64,000 nt of DNA, from the NCBI GenBank assembly GCA_943356435.1, contig CALREY010000005.1:20481-84480 (forward strand), given 5' to 3'. How positions within the stretch are numbered: the stretch's first letter is position 1; the number at the start of each line of letters is the position of its first letter. Positions 12,449-22,858 of this stretch are shown piece after piece. The stretch comes from Candidatus Altimarinota bacterium (GTDB lineage: Bacteria > Patescibacteriota > Gracilibacteria > BD1-5 > UBA6164). Position numbers and translations under genes: made by a program. A model generated the notes under the pieces. The model was given only the letters and a program-made list of their open reading frames with translations. It was not told where the DNA came from and made no database searches.

Positions 12449-12506
12449 GTATTTATAAAAAAGATATGATAAAATAAAAATATATATTAATTAATAAATC
12501 TGATTA

Positions 12507-13496
12507 ATGAAAACATTAATAAAAATATTTATACTATTATCAATAATATTTACGCATTACACTGCTACTACCTATGCAATAGATATAGGTATTAATATTG
12601 GTGTGGAAACAGGTATAAACAGTAGTAGAGGTACCAATCTAGATACAGGTACTGATAACTGAGTTAATTCTGCTGTTAATAGAAATGTGCATCTAAATGA
12701 GATAAAAGATCCTAATACTGATTTTACAGTTTGAGTATGAGGTGAAACATGAATATATAACACTATTTTAAGAGTTGCTCGTGATTTAAAAAACTTGTTT
12801 TTTATAGTATCATGATTATTTTTCTTGATAATAGTAATTAGACTAATTGTATCAGACAAAACGGAATCAGAAGTAACAAATTTCAAAAAATGACTTATAT
12901 GGATATCTGTATGAGTAGTAGTAACTCAATTAGCATATTATATAGTATTTAACTTATTTGATAGATGAGTAAATATAAACTTAGCTGAGAGATTCTTATC
13001 TACAATAATGAATCCTCTTATCAATATGCTTGAAACAGCAGCATCATTTGTATTCTTAGCTATCATGATATATGCATTTTTTAGAATTATTACTGCTGGA
13101 TGAGATGATGCTAAAGCAAAAACATGAAAAATGGCAGTATTATATGCAGCAGTATGATTTATAGTAGTAAAAATAGCTAAAGCAATAGTATATACTACAT
13201 ACTGAAAAAGTAATTGTAGAAATAATATATTACAAGTTAACTGTGTGAATCAAACTGATTTGAAATGATTTGCTCAAATAATAGTGAGAATAATAGATTG
13301 GATGAATAGTTTCGTATGAATAGTCGTAATATTATTTATTATCTATGCATGATTCTTGGTACTTACTTCTGCATGAGATGAATGAAAATTGAAAAAAGCA
13401 AAAAATATAATTATCTATATAATCATCTGATTAACTATACTTGTATTTAACTACCTTATACTTACTTTCTTTATTATTCCAGAGTCTAAAATATAA
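12507..13496 (+). CDS. Secretion-cluster membrane protein with three VirB2/TrbC-like hairpins
   Basis: 329 aa. Signal peptide (residues 1-24, IFTHYTATTYA) then an extracellular stretch and about six membrane helices. The helices come in three pairs, each with a polar turn of the same type: DKTESEVTNFKK (about residue 117), GGDDAKAKTGKM (about 197) and AGDEGKLKKAKN (about 288), each followed by a hydrophobic helix. This pattern, hydrophobic helix - G(G)(D/N)(D/E)..K..K - hydrophobic helix, is that of VirB2/TrbC-type pilins annotated in CPR genomes. A Cys pair (NCRNNILQVNC) lies between copies 2 and 3. Followed by two similar genes; likely a channel or pilus subunit. Function inferred from motif and context. 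Confidence 0.65.
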
Positions 13497-13519
13497 TAAA
13501 ATACTTATTTTAAAAATTT

Positions 13520-14428
13520 ATGAAAAATATAGCTAAAATTATTGCAACAATATTTCTAATATTATGAATTTATTCAATCGCAACTGTAAATGCAGCTGTG
13601 AATTTTGATGAGGTTGATTGATTAAATAATATCACAGGACACTCTATACAAACTATAGGAGCATCTGGAGATTTGACTAATGATTTAGGAAATTTATGAT
13701 TAACTATACTTACTATTATCAAATATATTGTTTCATGATTATTAGTGTTATTTTTAGTATATGTAGGTATTCAAATGATGATATCTATGTGAAATGATGA
13801 AAGTCAACTAAGTAGTGCAAAAAGACAATTACGGTATACAATTGTTGCAATTATATTCATAAACATACCTGGTACATTATTTGAAATGTTCCAAACTACA
13901 AATAAATGACAAATAGATTGAAATCTATTATGAACATGGTCATCTCGTTTAACTAATAACATATTTATAAGTAGATTTTTTGATAGAACTCTAAATTGAC
14001 AAATAATTTTATTCTTAGAAAGTCTAATATTTGGTATAGCTTTATTTATTATTGTACTTGCAGGTATCAAAATAATAGCTTCTAGATGAAGAGACCAAGA
14101 AATAACAGAATCAAAAAACAAAATCGTATGGTCAGTTATATGACTTATGTTTATATGATTTATAGAAAGTTGGAAGTATTTTATCTACAGTTGAAATGTT
14201 TCAGACTGAGCGAATCTATTTGCTACAATTGAAGAATTAGTATTATTCTTTGCTGGACCTATTGCTATTTTCTTCTTGACTTTAGCTTGATGGTACTATA
14301 TAACATCAAACTGAGAAGAAGACAAAGTAAAAAAAGCAAAAAGTATTATTGTAAATACAATAATTGCAACTATAATACTATTGGCAGCACATACATTCTT
14401 AAAAGACTTAATAACTCTAAATATATAA
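13520..14428 (+). CDS. Secretion-cluster membrane protein, second three-hairpin VirB2-like protein
   Basis: 302 aa, 23 bp after the previous gene. Signal peptide at residues 1-27 (ending ATVNAAVNF). Three helix pairs each carry a VirB2-like polar turn: GNDESQLSSAKRQ (about residue 91), SRGRDQEITESKN (about 188) and SNGEEDKVKKAKS (about 262). It is similar in plan but not in detail to the 329-aa neighbour. The stretch between pairs 1 and 2 (about 115-160) is probably exposed outside. Only 2 bp separate its stop from the next gene, so it is part of the operon. Likely a pilus- or channel-forming component; no enzyme motif is present. Confidence 0.65.
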
Positions 14429-14430
14429 AT

Positions 14431-14865
14431 ATGAGAAAAATATTAATAAAAATACTAATTATTATTTGAATGATTTCATTCATAAATACAAATAATATCA
14501 CTAATACTTACGCTGAAGAAACGTGAATAAAAATAGAAGTAACAGAAAAAATTCCATGAGGAAAATGTACTCCAAAAGGTACTCCAAAAGAATGACAACC
14601 TCAAATGTATGAGTGTAATATTGCAAAATGATTTTGAGCTGTTACAGTGATGCTTGGTAATATGATTAAATATTTTACATATATTGCAGCACTAGCATGA
14701 GTACTATATATAATAATAAATGGTATACTATACTCTATGTGATGAGCAGAACAATCATTTAAAGATGAATCAAAAAAGAGAATAAAAGCAACACTTACAT
14801 GATTAGTATTATTATTCTTAAGTTGAATAATATTGAATCTAATCGCACCATGGATATATAAATAA
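14431..14865 (+). CDS. VirB2/TrbC-like pilin, single hairpin
   Basis: 144 aa. Signal peptide (about residues 1-30), an exposed part with two Cys (GKCTPKG ... MYECNIAKG), then two membrane helices around the turn SMGGAEQSFKDESKKR (about residues 102-117). This is the usual size and plan of a type IV secretion pilin of the VirB2/TrbC family. Last gene of the cluster that begins with the VirD4-like ATPase, followed by a terminator. Three TGA glycines fall in the second half, including two consecutive (GG of the turn). Confidence 0.7.
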
Positions 14866-14903
14866 AAAATAGCCTTACTTGTAATAAGTAAGACTATTTT
14901 TTT
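14866..14903 (+). terminator. Terminator ending the secretion cluster
   Basis: AATAG-CCTTACTT / AAGTAAG-CTATT stem with one mismatch and T7, starting at the stop codon. Confidence 0.9.
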
Positions 14904-14912
14904 GATTTCAAT

Positions 14913-14987
14913 TGGTTGCGGAGACTGGAATCGAACCAGTGATCTTCGGGTTATGAGCCCGACGAGATACCACTTCTCTACCCCGCG
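14913..14987 (-). tRNA. Initiator tRNA-fMet (CAT)
   Basis: Anticodon CAT in GGGCTCATAACCC. Initiator hallmarks are visible: three G-C pairs at the base of the anticodon stem and an unpaired C1-A72 at the acceptor end. CCA is encoded. Confidence 0.95.
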
Positions 14988-15011
14988 ATAAAAAAAAATT
15001 GCAATAAACAA

Positions 15012-15086
15012 TGGTACGGCCACGGGGAATCGAACCCCGGCTGCCTGGATGAAAACCAGGAGTCCTAACCTCTAGACGATGGCCGC
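15012..15086 (-). tRNA. tRNA-Glu (TTC)
   Basis: Anticodon TTC in loop TTTTCAT between CCTGG and CCAGG; acceptor GCGGCCA pairs fully (one G-T); CCA encoded. Confidence 0.95.
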
Positions 15087-15121
15087 GTATCTGTTATTGC
15101 GTGTTTATTATATATAAAAAT

Positions 15122-15153
15122 AAAAATAGTCAAATTTTTTTTGACTATTTTTA
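15122..15153. terminator. Bidirectional terminator between tRNA-Glu and the cyclase gene
   Basis: AAAAATAGTCAAA/TTTGACTATTTTT perfect stem with a 5-nt T loop; serves the cyclase gene on the minus strand. Confidence 0.85.
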
Positions 15154-15164
15154 TAACATAATTT

Positions 15165-17243
15165 TTACTTGCTTAACATTTCAGAAACTCAGTCCCAATC
15201 TGCTGGTGGTGGTGTTTTCAAATATATTTCACACATATCCAAATAAAGCCTTGGAGCATTATCTCAATTGGATAATAAATTTTGAAATATTTCTTTTGCA
15301 CTGCTAAATTCTCTATTCAAATACAGTCTTGTCGCTTCTTCGAATTCTTGTTTCATTTTGATTTTATCTTCTGATACTTCTCATTTTATTCACAATAATT
15401 CATATATTTTTATAGGAATAGCTTTTCACTTAACTCTTATTTTATCCAAATATCTGAATTCGAAATTTTCTTTTTGTAAATCAAAAATTGCTTCACTTGC
15501 ACAGATAAATGTACCATAAAATTTATTTACTCATTCTAGACGAGAAGCTAGATTTACATTATCTCAAAGTGCAGTAAAGTTTTTCTTTCATCATTCACTT
15601 CATATATCTCACACAACTGCTGATCAATAATGCATTCATATCCTAGCTTTTATTTCAGGTAATCATCTATCTTTCCATAAATTATTTAGCTCTATAAGCT
15701 TCTTTTGTTGTAATAATGCAGATTTACATATAGAATATGTAGATAATTCATCTACTCAAAATACTCACCATAAAGCCATGATTGCATCTCATTCATATTT
15801 ATCTATATATCATTTATCACTCATTATAATATTAGACATTTCACCTAAATATTCTCTTAGAAATGATACTAATTCTTCAGGTGATAGTTTTTCTGATATA
15901 CTAGTAAATCATTGAATATCAGAGAAAAATATTGCTATTTCTTTCTTTTCTCAGTTTAGATTTACCAATCATGCTCAAGACAATATTTCATTTGCTACAT
16001 CTTCAGATACATACTCTGATAATGCTTTATTTAGCTTTGTTTTATGCTTGTTTTCTATGTAATATTTTACTATGTTTGAAAAAGCAAGAGATATAAACAC
16101 AGCTAATATAAACTCAACAAAATAGTGGAAAATAAAATTAGTAAATCATGTTATATAGTATATTAGTATGATAAACAATCCTATAATAGAAATATTACTA
16201 AATATTAATACATAAGAAGACCTACTTACATTAAAATAAACAGACATTAATATAAATAAATATAATAACAACAACTCTAAATAAATATTAATATATACAA
16301 TTCAATTATCTGTAATAACTGTATTTATTAAATTAGCATGTAGATATACTCAATACAAGCTTCAAATTGGTGTTTCAAATACATCTTTTATTCATTCAGC
16401 AGTAGCTCAAATAATTACTATCTTATCTTTTATTTCAGCTTTATTGAAATCTCAATTATAAATATCAAGAAATGATTTTTTATAAAACCTATGACTTGGA
16501 GCATAATTTATTAATACATCATTAGAATTATAACTTGATCTAAATAATTTTACTTTATCATTTAGTATGATTTTATCTTTAGTAAAAACAAAATTTTTAG
16601 ATAAATAATCATCATCATTATAGATTTTTGAATAAAATCATCTTAAAATCGCAATAGAAAAATGATTAAATAATAATTCACTATTTTGAAATTTTCTAAA
16701 TGGGATAATTGAATATACTATATTACTTGCTTCTTCTATATTTACTGAATAAAATCATTTAGATAATGTATAATCTCAGAATTTACTATATGGAAATTGT
16801 ACATATCATGATGAATCAGACCAAACTCACAAAATTACATTTCATGCATTTTTTATAGATTCCGAAAGAATATTATCTGACTGCTCATTACTTTCTTCTC
16901 AGAAAATTACATCGAGTGCTATAACAGTAGCTCAAGCATTATTTAAATTATCTATAACTTTTGCAAAATATTTTCTATCAAAAGGAAATCTACCCAATCA
17001 TTTTTCTGTGATTGTTCAATTTGGCAACTTTCTTCATGCAACTGTGTCTTCATCTATTTCTACAATCATTATATTGTTAGAAATAGGTTTAGATTTGTCA
17101 AAATACAAAGATAATACTCTTTTATTTACAATATTTAGAAAATCTAATCAACTAATAGAAAAAACAAAAGCAAAAATCAATAAAGATATAAATATAGATA
17201 ATGTGTTCCTATTGTTTATAATTTTCATTTTATCTTTAAACAT
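15165..17243 (-). CDS. CHASE2-domain class III adenylate cyclase
   Basis: 692 aa. One N-terminal membrane helix, an extracytoplasmic CHASE2 sensor domain (about residues 40-340, with VVIxALDVIFxEES-type block and PIGSLYGVYLHANLINT near its end), two to three further helices, then a class III nucleotide cyclase domain (about 430-620). Metal-binding Asp are in FFSDIQGFT and KYEGDAIMALWG; the transition-state region is LGDNVNLASRLEG. The Lys in YIDKYEGD and the Asp in LGDNVN are the ATP-specifying residues, so cAMP is the likely product. A C-terminal tail of about 60 residues looks TPR-like. Starts 5 bp after a FecR-domain gene; that pairing is known in other bacteria. Confidence 0.9.
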
Positions 17244-17248
17244 AGTGT

Positions 17249-18466
17249 TTATTTATTAATTATTTTATTAGATATTCCGTCCAGAATCCCCTTTACCTTT
17301 GTATCTGCTTTTTGTTGTAAATCTTTTATATCATCTATACCTACATTTGAATTCTTTATTGTATCAAAACTTGATTGAAAAAATACTTTTAAATCAGCAA
17401 ATTTTGATGTGATTTTAGCTTTTATTTCTTCTGGTACTACTCTATCTTTTATATAATCATTTAGATTAAAATTTATAAGAGAAGCTTTATTTGTAGACAA
17501 TATTTGCAATAATTGATCTATATTTTCATATTTTTTTGAATCAATCATTTCTTTGAAATCATTAAGAGTACTATTGATTAATTTATTCTTATTTTCTGGT
17601 GTAGATAATTGTAACAATTTATCTTTTAATTCTAGTTTGATTTTAAATAATTCCGCATCATCTGGTTTAATAAAATTTAGTTTTTGATAATCGCTTAGCA
17701 TTTTATTATACAATTCAGTTTTCTTTACTTCATCTCATAATGCATCATTTAAATCTATTTCATTTAATTTTTTTATATTTGCTAAATCACTAGCTAGTCT
17801 TTTTCTAAGTATTACAAGTAATTCATTATCTAATTGAATATTCATTTGCTCAAAAGTCTTATCTTTGAACCTTTGTATAAATTCTTCTAAATCTATAAAA
17901 GTAAATGTTTTTAAATCTAAAGGATTTTGTTCATTAACAGTGATAATATCTCAACTATTTGTAGTTAAATCTACTTTATGATCAGTAACATACATATAAT
18001 CATTATCTAAATCTACATTGAATACTGTTCATCTTACAGCTGCCTCTGAATCTCTGAAATATTCTTTGAAATAAGATCATTCTCAGAAAAAGGAAACTAG
18101 ATTTGTCCAACTTTTACCACTTAACAAACTAAACTTAATATTTATTTTTGATAAGTCATTAGAAACGTTCAATTCTGAGATTTCTACGCTAGTATTTCAC
18201 CCTAGCCTAGTTACACTACCATCTCACCATTCCAACACTGCTAGTGACTCATTTCATATGGTTTTTACATTATCTCAGATAGTTAGTTTAGATTTTTGTT
18301 TTAATACTAATGGGTTTTTATTTAATTCTGCATCTCAACTTACAAGTACAACATAAGAGTCAAAATTCTTATTTTTATCTAAATATGCGGATACAAATAT
18401 ACTTATTACTATTCATAATATTATAAGTATAATAAAAATAATAAATTTATTTTTTATTTTAAGCAT
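17249..18466 (-). CDS. FecR-domain membrane protein
   Basis: 405 aa. One N-terminal helix (residues 8-27) and a FecR-like beta-rich domain on the outside (about 40-170) with the family pattern DNVKTIGNESLAVLEWGDG.. RLG.NT, LLSGKSW and AAVRGTVFNVD. The rest, to the end, is Lys/Asp/Asn-rich helical sequence, probably coiled coil. It is directly upstream of the CHASE2 cyclase (5-bp gap), which suggests that the two act in one sensing pathway across the membrane. The FecR domain usually takes up extracellular signals; the ligand here is unknown. Confidence 0.8.
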
Positions 18467-18552
18467 TTTAATTATTATATAAACAAATAAATTAAGTGAA
18501 CGAAATAATTATTGATATTATTTTATATAAAATTTCTAAATATACAAAAAAT

Positions 18553-18978
18553 ATGAAAAAACAATACATTTTCCTAATAATTATATCTATTATTCTATAT
18601 ATATGATATTTAATATTAAGTTTTACATATAAAGAATATAAGATAAACGAGAATATAGAGTATATAAAATGACTCAATGCTACAATAAAGGAAAAAATAG
18701 AAATTTCAGAGAAAATTATAAAGTATAAAAGTTCTCTATCATATAAAAATAAAATATTAAAAGAACAACAATCATTTAAAAATAAATGAGAAAATGTAGT
18801 ATATTTAACTACAGAAAACATCTATAATAAATTTACAACAGTTGCACCAAAAAAAGAAGAAATAGTGGAATCAACAAAAGATATAGAAGAAAAAAAGGAA
18901 AAGATTAAAGTAGAGGAAATGAGTATATATGAAAAATGGAAAAATTTAATCTACAAAAAAAATACTTACAAAAAGTAA
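18553..18978 (+). CDS. Small single-pass coiled-coil membrane protein
   Basis: 141 aa. Residues 5-22 form one membrane helix, followed by a long Lys/Glu-rich coiled coil. This resembles the plan of FtsB/DivIC-type division proteins, but no diagnostic residues can be claimed. The stop codon lies inside a terminator hairpin, so the last codons (NTYKK) also encode the stem. Divergently transcribed from the FecR-cyclase pair. Function unknown. Confidence 0.6.
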
Positions 18979-18990
18979 GTATTTTTTTTT
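18959..18990. terminator. Terminator embedded in the 3' ends of two convergent genes
   Basis: AAATACTTAC/GTAAGTATTT stem with T9; contains the stop codon of the upstream plus-strand gene and touches that of the minus-strand pilin-like gene. Confidence 0.9.
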
Positions 18991-19414
18991 ATAAATCTGA
19001 AAAATCCGAAGGTATTGCATCTATATTATCTATTCATCAATCAATATTACCAGAAGTTCAAAATAACTTGTTTCCTATTTCTTCTATTTTTTCAAAAATT
19101 CTTTTTGGTTCAGCGTATTTTTCTACATCAAGTCACAATAATCTACCTAATATAGGAAATATAAATATAGTTAAAACAGTTATAACTATACCTATTACAG
19201 CATATCTAATAGTATTAATAGCTGGTTTGATTTTATCATCACTTCCTCCAGAAAGAATAAGTAACAAACCTCACCGTAAAATAAATACGATAGAAAAAAT
19301 TCATGAAAATAATACAAATAGAGATATCGCTAACAATACAAAATCTCCAAAACTAATAGTTGTTCAAAATATAGAACTACTTTCATTTAAAGCATAAACA
19401 GTATCTATAATCAT
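18989..19414 (-). CDS. Orphan VirB2/TrbC-like pilin
   Basis: 141 aa. Two membrane helices around the turn SGGSDDKIKPA (about residues 55-65), then a soluble C-terminal tail of about 45 residues. The helix-turn-helix pattern matches the pilin-like proteins of the 12.5-14.9 kb cluster, though it has no clear cleavable signal peptide. The start is fixed by an in-frame TAG six codons upstream. It lies 4 kb from the secretion cluster, upstream of nothing in its own direction, and ends in a shared terminator. Could supply an alternative pilin subunit; this is inference. Confidence 0.6.
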
Positions 19415-19432
19415 AACTATATATTTAAAAAA

Positions 19433-19669
19433 CTAATCTAAAACCTTTAAATTTACTCTTTTATCTATTTTCATTCAATACAATCTTAATAATGATCTGA
19501 TTGAATTTATAGTATTTCATCCTTTTCATATGATAATTCACATATCATCTTTATTAACTTTTAGAGTTAATAATACTCACATTTCATCCTCTGTTCTATT
19601 TATAACTATTTCAGATTTATTTTCAACTAAATTTTCAACAATAAATTGTAAAAATTCAACTTCTTTCAT
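19433..19669 (-). CDS. khpA: KH-domain RNA-binding protein
   Basis: 78 aa, the usual size of KhpA. The KH motif GIIIGKGGNTINSIRSLL has three glycines from TGA. KhpA binds RNA, usually as a heterodimer with KhpB, and is linked to cell size and small RNA metabolism in other bacteria. It follows rpsP by 58 bp on the same strand, the standard rpsP-khpA order. Confidence 0.9.
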
Positions 19670-19680
19670 AATAAGTATAT

Positions 19681-19722
19681 TAAAAAAATAATATCCCTCA
19701 ACATTAAATAATTGAAGGATTT
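19681..19722 (-). terminator. Hairpin between rpsP and khpA
   Basis: TCCTTCAA/TTGAGGGA stem followed by ATATTATTTTTTT on the minus strand, just past the rpsP stop; may attenuate rather than fully stop transcription into khpA. Confidence 0.6.
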
Positions 19723-19727
19723 TAATA

Positions 19728-19973
19728 TTATATAGAAATATTATTTACTTTTAAAAGTTTTTCAACTCTTGGAGAGAATTGTACTCAGTTTGAAACATAA
19801 GCTTTTACTTTATCTAAATCATTGATTTTAAAATCTTTAGATAATGGATTATAAAAACCTAATACTTCTTTATAACCATGTTTTGCTGCTGCAGTATGTT
19901 CAGTAACAACTACTCTAAAAAATGGCATATTTCTTTTTCCAGCTCTAGATAATCTTATTTTTAACATTTTCAA
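19728..19973 (-). CDS. rpsP: Ribosomal protein bS16
   Basis: 81 aa. MLKIRLSRAGKRNMPFFRVVV and LGFYNPLSK are diagnostic of bS16, a small-subunit assembly protein. The frame continues through one TGA (SNGVQFSP) to TAA. Two Met codons (1 and 3) are possible starts; the second gives the common MLKIRL N terminus. Confidence 0.97.
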
Positions 19974-20079
19974 ATTATTTATAATATATATTTTTTAGTT
20001 TTTAAACCATAAATTTAAAATCAAAAATGATTAATTTTTAACTCTAATTTAAGGTTTAAATATTTTTTGCTTTATTTAA

Positions 20080-20164
20080 TGGTGCCCAGGGCGGGAATCG
20101 AACCCGCACTTCCGAGGAAACGGGATTTTAAGTCCCGCGTGTCTACCAATTCCACCACCTGGGC
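20080..20164 (-). tRNA. tRNA-Leu (TAA)
   Basis: 85 nt with a long variable arm; anticodon TAA in loop CTTAAAA; acceptor GCCCAGG/CCTGGGC; CCA encoded. Confidence 0.95.
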
Positions 20165-20207
20165 AAAATAGTAGTGATGTTCAAAAGAATCATCAATACA
20201 TTTTATT

Positions 20208-20405
20208 TTACAAAACTCCGTGTTTTCTCAAAGTTCTAAGTCATTTAGCTGATACTCTTATTTTGTATACTAGACCAGTTTCTGGATCTTTTATATTTTT
20301 ATAAAATAAGTTTGGGTAAAATTTTCTCTTAGTAGCTCTTAATGAGTGAGATCTATTATTACCAACAGCTGTTCTTTTTCAAGTTATTTCACAAACTCTT
20401 GCCAT
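20208..20405 (-). CDS. rpmB: Ribosomal protein bL28
   Basis: 65 aa. MARVCEITGKRTAVGNNRSH is the standard bL28 opening (usual CxxTGK pattern), followed by TKRKFYPNL and the conserved LRTLRKHG end. Two of its five glycines, including that of TGKR, are TGA. Single gene upstream of rpsJ in the direction of transcription order rpsJ, rpmB. Confidence 0.97.
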
Positions 20406-20500
20406 AACAGTTTAATTAACAAATAATAATTATAACGAACAATCATAAATAATAATATTATTTACAATAATCATTGTTTAAAGAAATCGTATGATTTCAA

Positions 20501-20821
20501 TTATGCTTTAATTTCAATACCAACACCATTTGGGATAGATATATCTTGTAATAATTCCATTGTTTTAGCAGATGGTTCCAATATATCAATCATTCTTCTG
20601 TGTCTTCTTATTTCAAATTGTTCTCTAGCATCTTTATTAACAAAAGTTGATCTGTTTACAGTAACTTTTTGTATTTTAGTTGGAAGAGGAATTGGTCAAA
20701 CAACTTGAGCTCCAGAATCAGAAGCTATAGTAACGATTTTTTTCACAGCTTCATCAAGCAATCTATGGTCAAAAGATTTAACACTTATTCTAATCTTTGT
20801 AGTAGTTTTTTTTGCAGACAT
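20501..20821 (-). CDS. rpsJ: Ribosomal protein uS10
   Basis: 106 aa. KIRISVKSFDHRLLDEA, GPIPLPTKIQKVTVNRS and HRRMIDILEPS are diagnostic. uS10 belongs to the small subunit and also to the NusB antitermination complex. It follows tuf by 110 bp, the classical tuf-rpsJ order, but the rest of the S10 operon is not here. Confidence 0.97.
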
Positions 20822-20931
20822 TATAAATATATAAATATAGTAATAAATATAAATTATTTAATATAATCTAATTGCTTAGTACTATCATATTTCAGATAAT
20901 ACTAAGTTTATTAATTTACATTAAGTATGAA

Positions 20932-22128
20932 TTATGCTATAACTTTAGCAACAACTCCAGAACCAACAGTTCTACCACCTTCTCTGATCGCGAATCTTAA
21001 TCATTCAGTCATCGCAATAGGAGATTGTAATTTAACAGTCATTTGAACGTTATCACCAGGCATAACCATTTCTACTCAAGCAGGTAATTCAATATCACCA
21101 GTTACATCAGTAGTTCTGAAGTAGAATTGAGGTTTATAACCTTTGAAGAATGGAGTATGTCTACCACCTTCGTCTTTAGTAAGGATATATACTTCTGATT
21201 CGAATTCAGTATGAGGTTTAATTGATCCTGGTTTAGATAAAACTTGACCTCTTTCAACATCATCTCTTTGGATACCTCTTAATAAGATACCTGCATTATC
21301 TCAAGCTTGTCCTTGATCTAATAATTTATGGAACATTTCAACTCATGTAACAGTAGATTTTTGAGTATCTCTAATACCTACTATTTCAACTTCTTGTCCA
21401 ACTTTGATTATACCAGTTTCAATTTTACCAGTAACTACAGTACCTCTACCTTTAATAGAGAATACATCTTCAATAGGCATCAAGAAATCTTTATCAGTTG
21501 GTCTATCAGGAACTGGAACGAATTGTTCAACAGCTTCAAATAATTCAATAATAGTTTTAGCTCCGTAAGCTTTATCCATATCAGTAGGATTTTCTAAAGC
21601 TACAAGTCATGAACCTCTAATTACTGGAGTATCATCACCTGGGAAATTATATTTAGATAATAAATCTCTAATTTCCATTTCAACTAATTCTAACATTTCT
21701 TCATCATCAACCATATCACATTTATTCATGAAAACAACGATGTAAGGTACACCTACTTGTCTTGATAATAATATATGTTCTCTAGTTTGAGCCATAGGAC
21801 CGTCAGTAGCAGCAACTATAAGTATAGCAGCGTCCATTTGAGCAGCACCAGTAATCATGTTTTTAACGTAGTCAGCATGCCCTGGACAATCAACGTGAGC
21901 GTAGTGTCTAGTAGCAGTTTCATATTCAACGTGTGAAGTGTTGATTGTGATACCTCTTGCTCTTTCTTCTGGAGCATTATCAATAGAAGCAAAATCTCTT
22001 AAACCTTCACCTCCACCATATTTATGATATAAAACAGCAGAAATTGCAGCAGTAGTAGTAGTTTTACCGTGGTCAACGTGACCAATAGTACCAATATTAA
22101 TATGTGGTTTAGATCTATCAAAAGCCAT
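20932..22128 (-). CDS. tuf: Elongation factor Tu
   Basis: 398 aa. The GTPase domain carries GHVDHGKTT (P-loop), [12 protein letters not shown] (G3) and NKCDM (G4); domains II and III follow to VVAKVIA. It delivers aminoacyl-tRNA to the ribosome. At least five TGA codons are in frame, at invariant glycines such as RGSGLVALE, QAGDNAG and LPAGVEM, which is the clearest proof of UGA=Gly in the window. Most other glycines are GGT/GGA. A TATAAA box ends 10 nt before the ATG, so the leader is very short. Confidence 0.98.
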
Positions 22129-22203
22129 AATAATTATGTTTATAATAAATAAAATATAAAGTAATAAAACTTTAACGATTTAATAAAAAAAATCAACTTG
22201 TTT

Positions 22204-22290
22204 TTATTTTCTAGTTTTTTTAACTTTTTTCTCAATCAAAGATAATACTCTTCTTAATTTTCTATGTGCGTGTCCTGTTAATCTAGGCAT
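22204..22290 (-). CDS. 28-aa basic protein, possibly ribosome-associated
   Basis: 28 aa, starting MPRLTGHAHRKLRR and with 13 Arg/Lys/His-type positive residues. It starts 1 nt after the stop of the 69-aa basic gene (TAGTATG), so the two are translationally coupled. Size, charge and position between tuf and tRNA genes recall tiny ribosomal proteins, but I recognise no family. Upstream in-frame TAA rules out a longer form. A chance ORF is possible at this length, though the tight coupling and protein-like composition argue for a gene. Confidence 0.55.
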   Translation of the reverse strand: MPRLTGHAHRKLRRVLSLIEKKVKKTRK

Positions 22291-22291
22291 A

Positions 22292-22501
22292 CTATATTTT
22301 GTTAAGATTTATTTGGTATTTTTTTAATTTTACTGTAACTATTTTTACAGCATTCACTAGCCATTTAGTTTCTCATTCGAATTTAATTCTTTGTTGCAGT
22401 TTTTGGTAATGACTCACAGCCTTAACAACTTTTCATCATGTTTTAGGTCCCTTTTTATTAACTGCATAGTTTAATCTTCTAGGTCTTTTATTAGCAGGCA
22501 T
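22292..22501 (-). CDS. 69-aa basic hypothetical protein
   Basis: 69 aa, starting MPANKRPRRLNYAVNKKGPKT and rich in Lys/Arg; predicted beta/alpha mix with no membrane segment. Two consecutive TGA glycines (KTGGK) and one in FEGE. Immediately followed by the 28-aa gene and located between tuf and tRNA-Ala. Composition and context suggest binding to rRNA or tRNA; not recognised as a known ribosomal protein. Confidence 0.65.
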
Positions 22502-22598
22502 ATTATAAAATTACGTTATAATTTGATTTCAATTAGAACTCAAAATCGAATTACTAACTGTAATTCTTAATTTCCTAATTGTAGTCATTTAGATAAAA

Positions 22599-22675
22599 TG
22601 GTGGAGACTAGGAGGGTCGAACTCCTGACCTCCTGCGTGCAAGGCAGGCGCTCTAGCCAACTGAGCTAAGTCCCC
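22599..22675 (-). tRNA. tRNA-Ala (TGC)
   Basis: 77 nt; anticodon TGC in loop CTTGCAC; acceptor GGGGACT/AGTCTCC; CCA encoded. Confidence 0.95.
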
Positions 22676-22781
22676 ATACAAATATTTACATACTTATACA
22701 TTAGTACAGATGCATTTTTTATAAAACGCTTTAATCTCTACTTGTTAAGCAAAATATTATGCTGGTATAATTTGTTTTTAA

Positions 22782-22858
22782 TGGCGGACGCGACGGGACT
22801 CGAACCCGCGGCCTCTGCAGTGACAGTGCAGCGCTCTAACCAACTGAGCTACGCATCC
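22782..22858 (-). tRNA. tRNA-Asp (GTC)
   Basis: 77 nt; anticodon GTC in loop CTGTCAC; acceptor GGATGCG paired with CGCGTCC; CCA encoded. Confidence 0.95.

Noticed and set aside
9416..14865. A complete conjugation or T4SS island
   Set aside because: Only a VirD4-like ATPase and pilin-like proteins are recognised; no relaxase, VirB4, VirB8-10 or att sites were seen.
14601..15023. 140-aa minus-strand ORF with RRSLVRFQSP
   Set aside because: It runs antisense through the VirB2-like pilin gene and over the tRNA-fMet; another common tRNA-derived false ORF.
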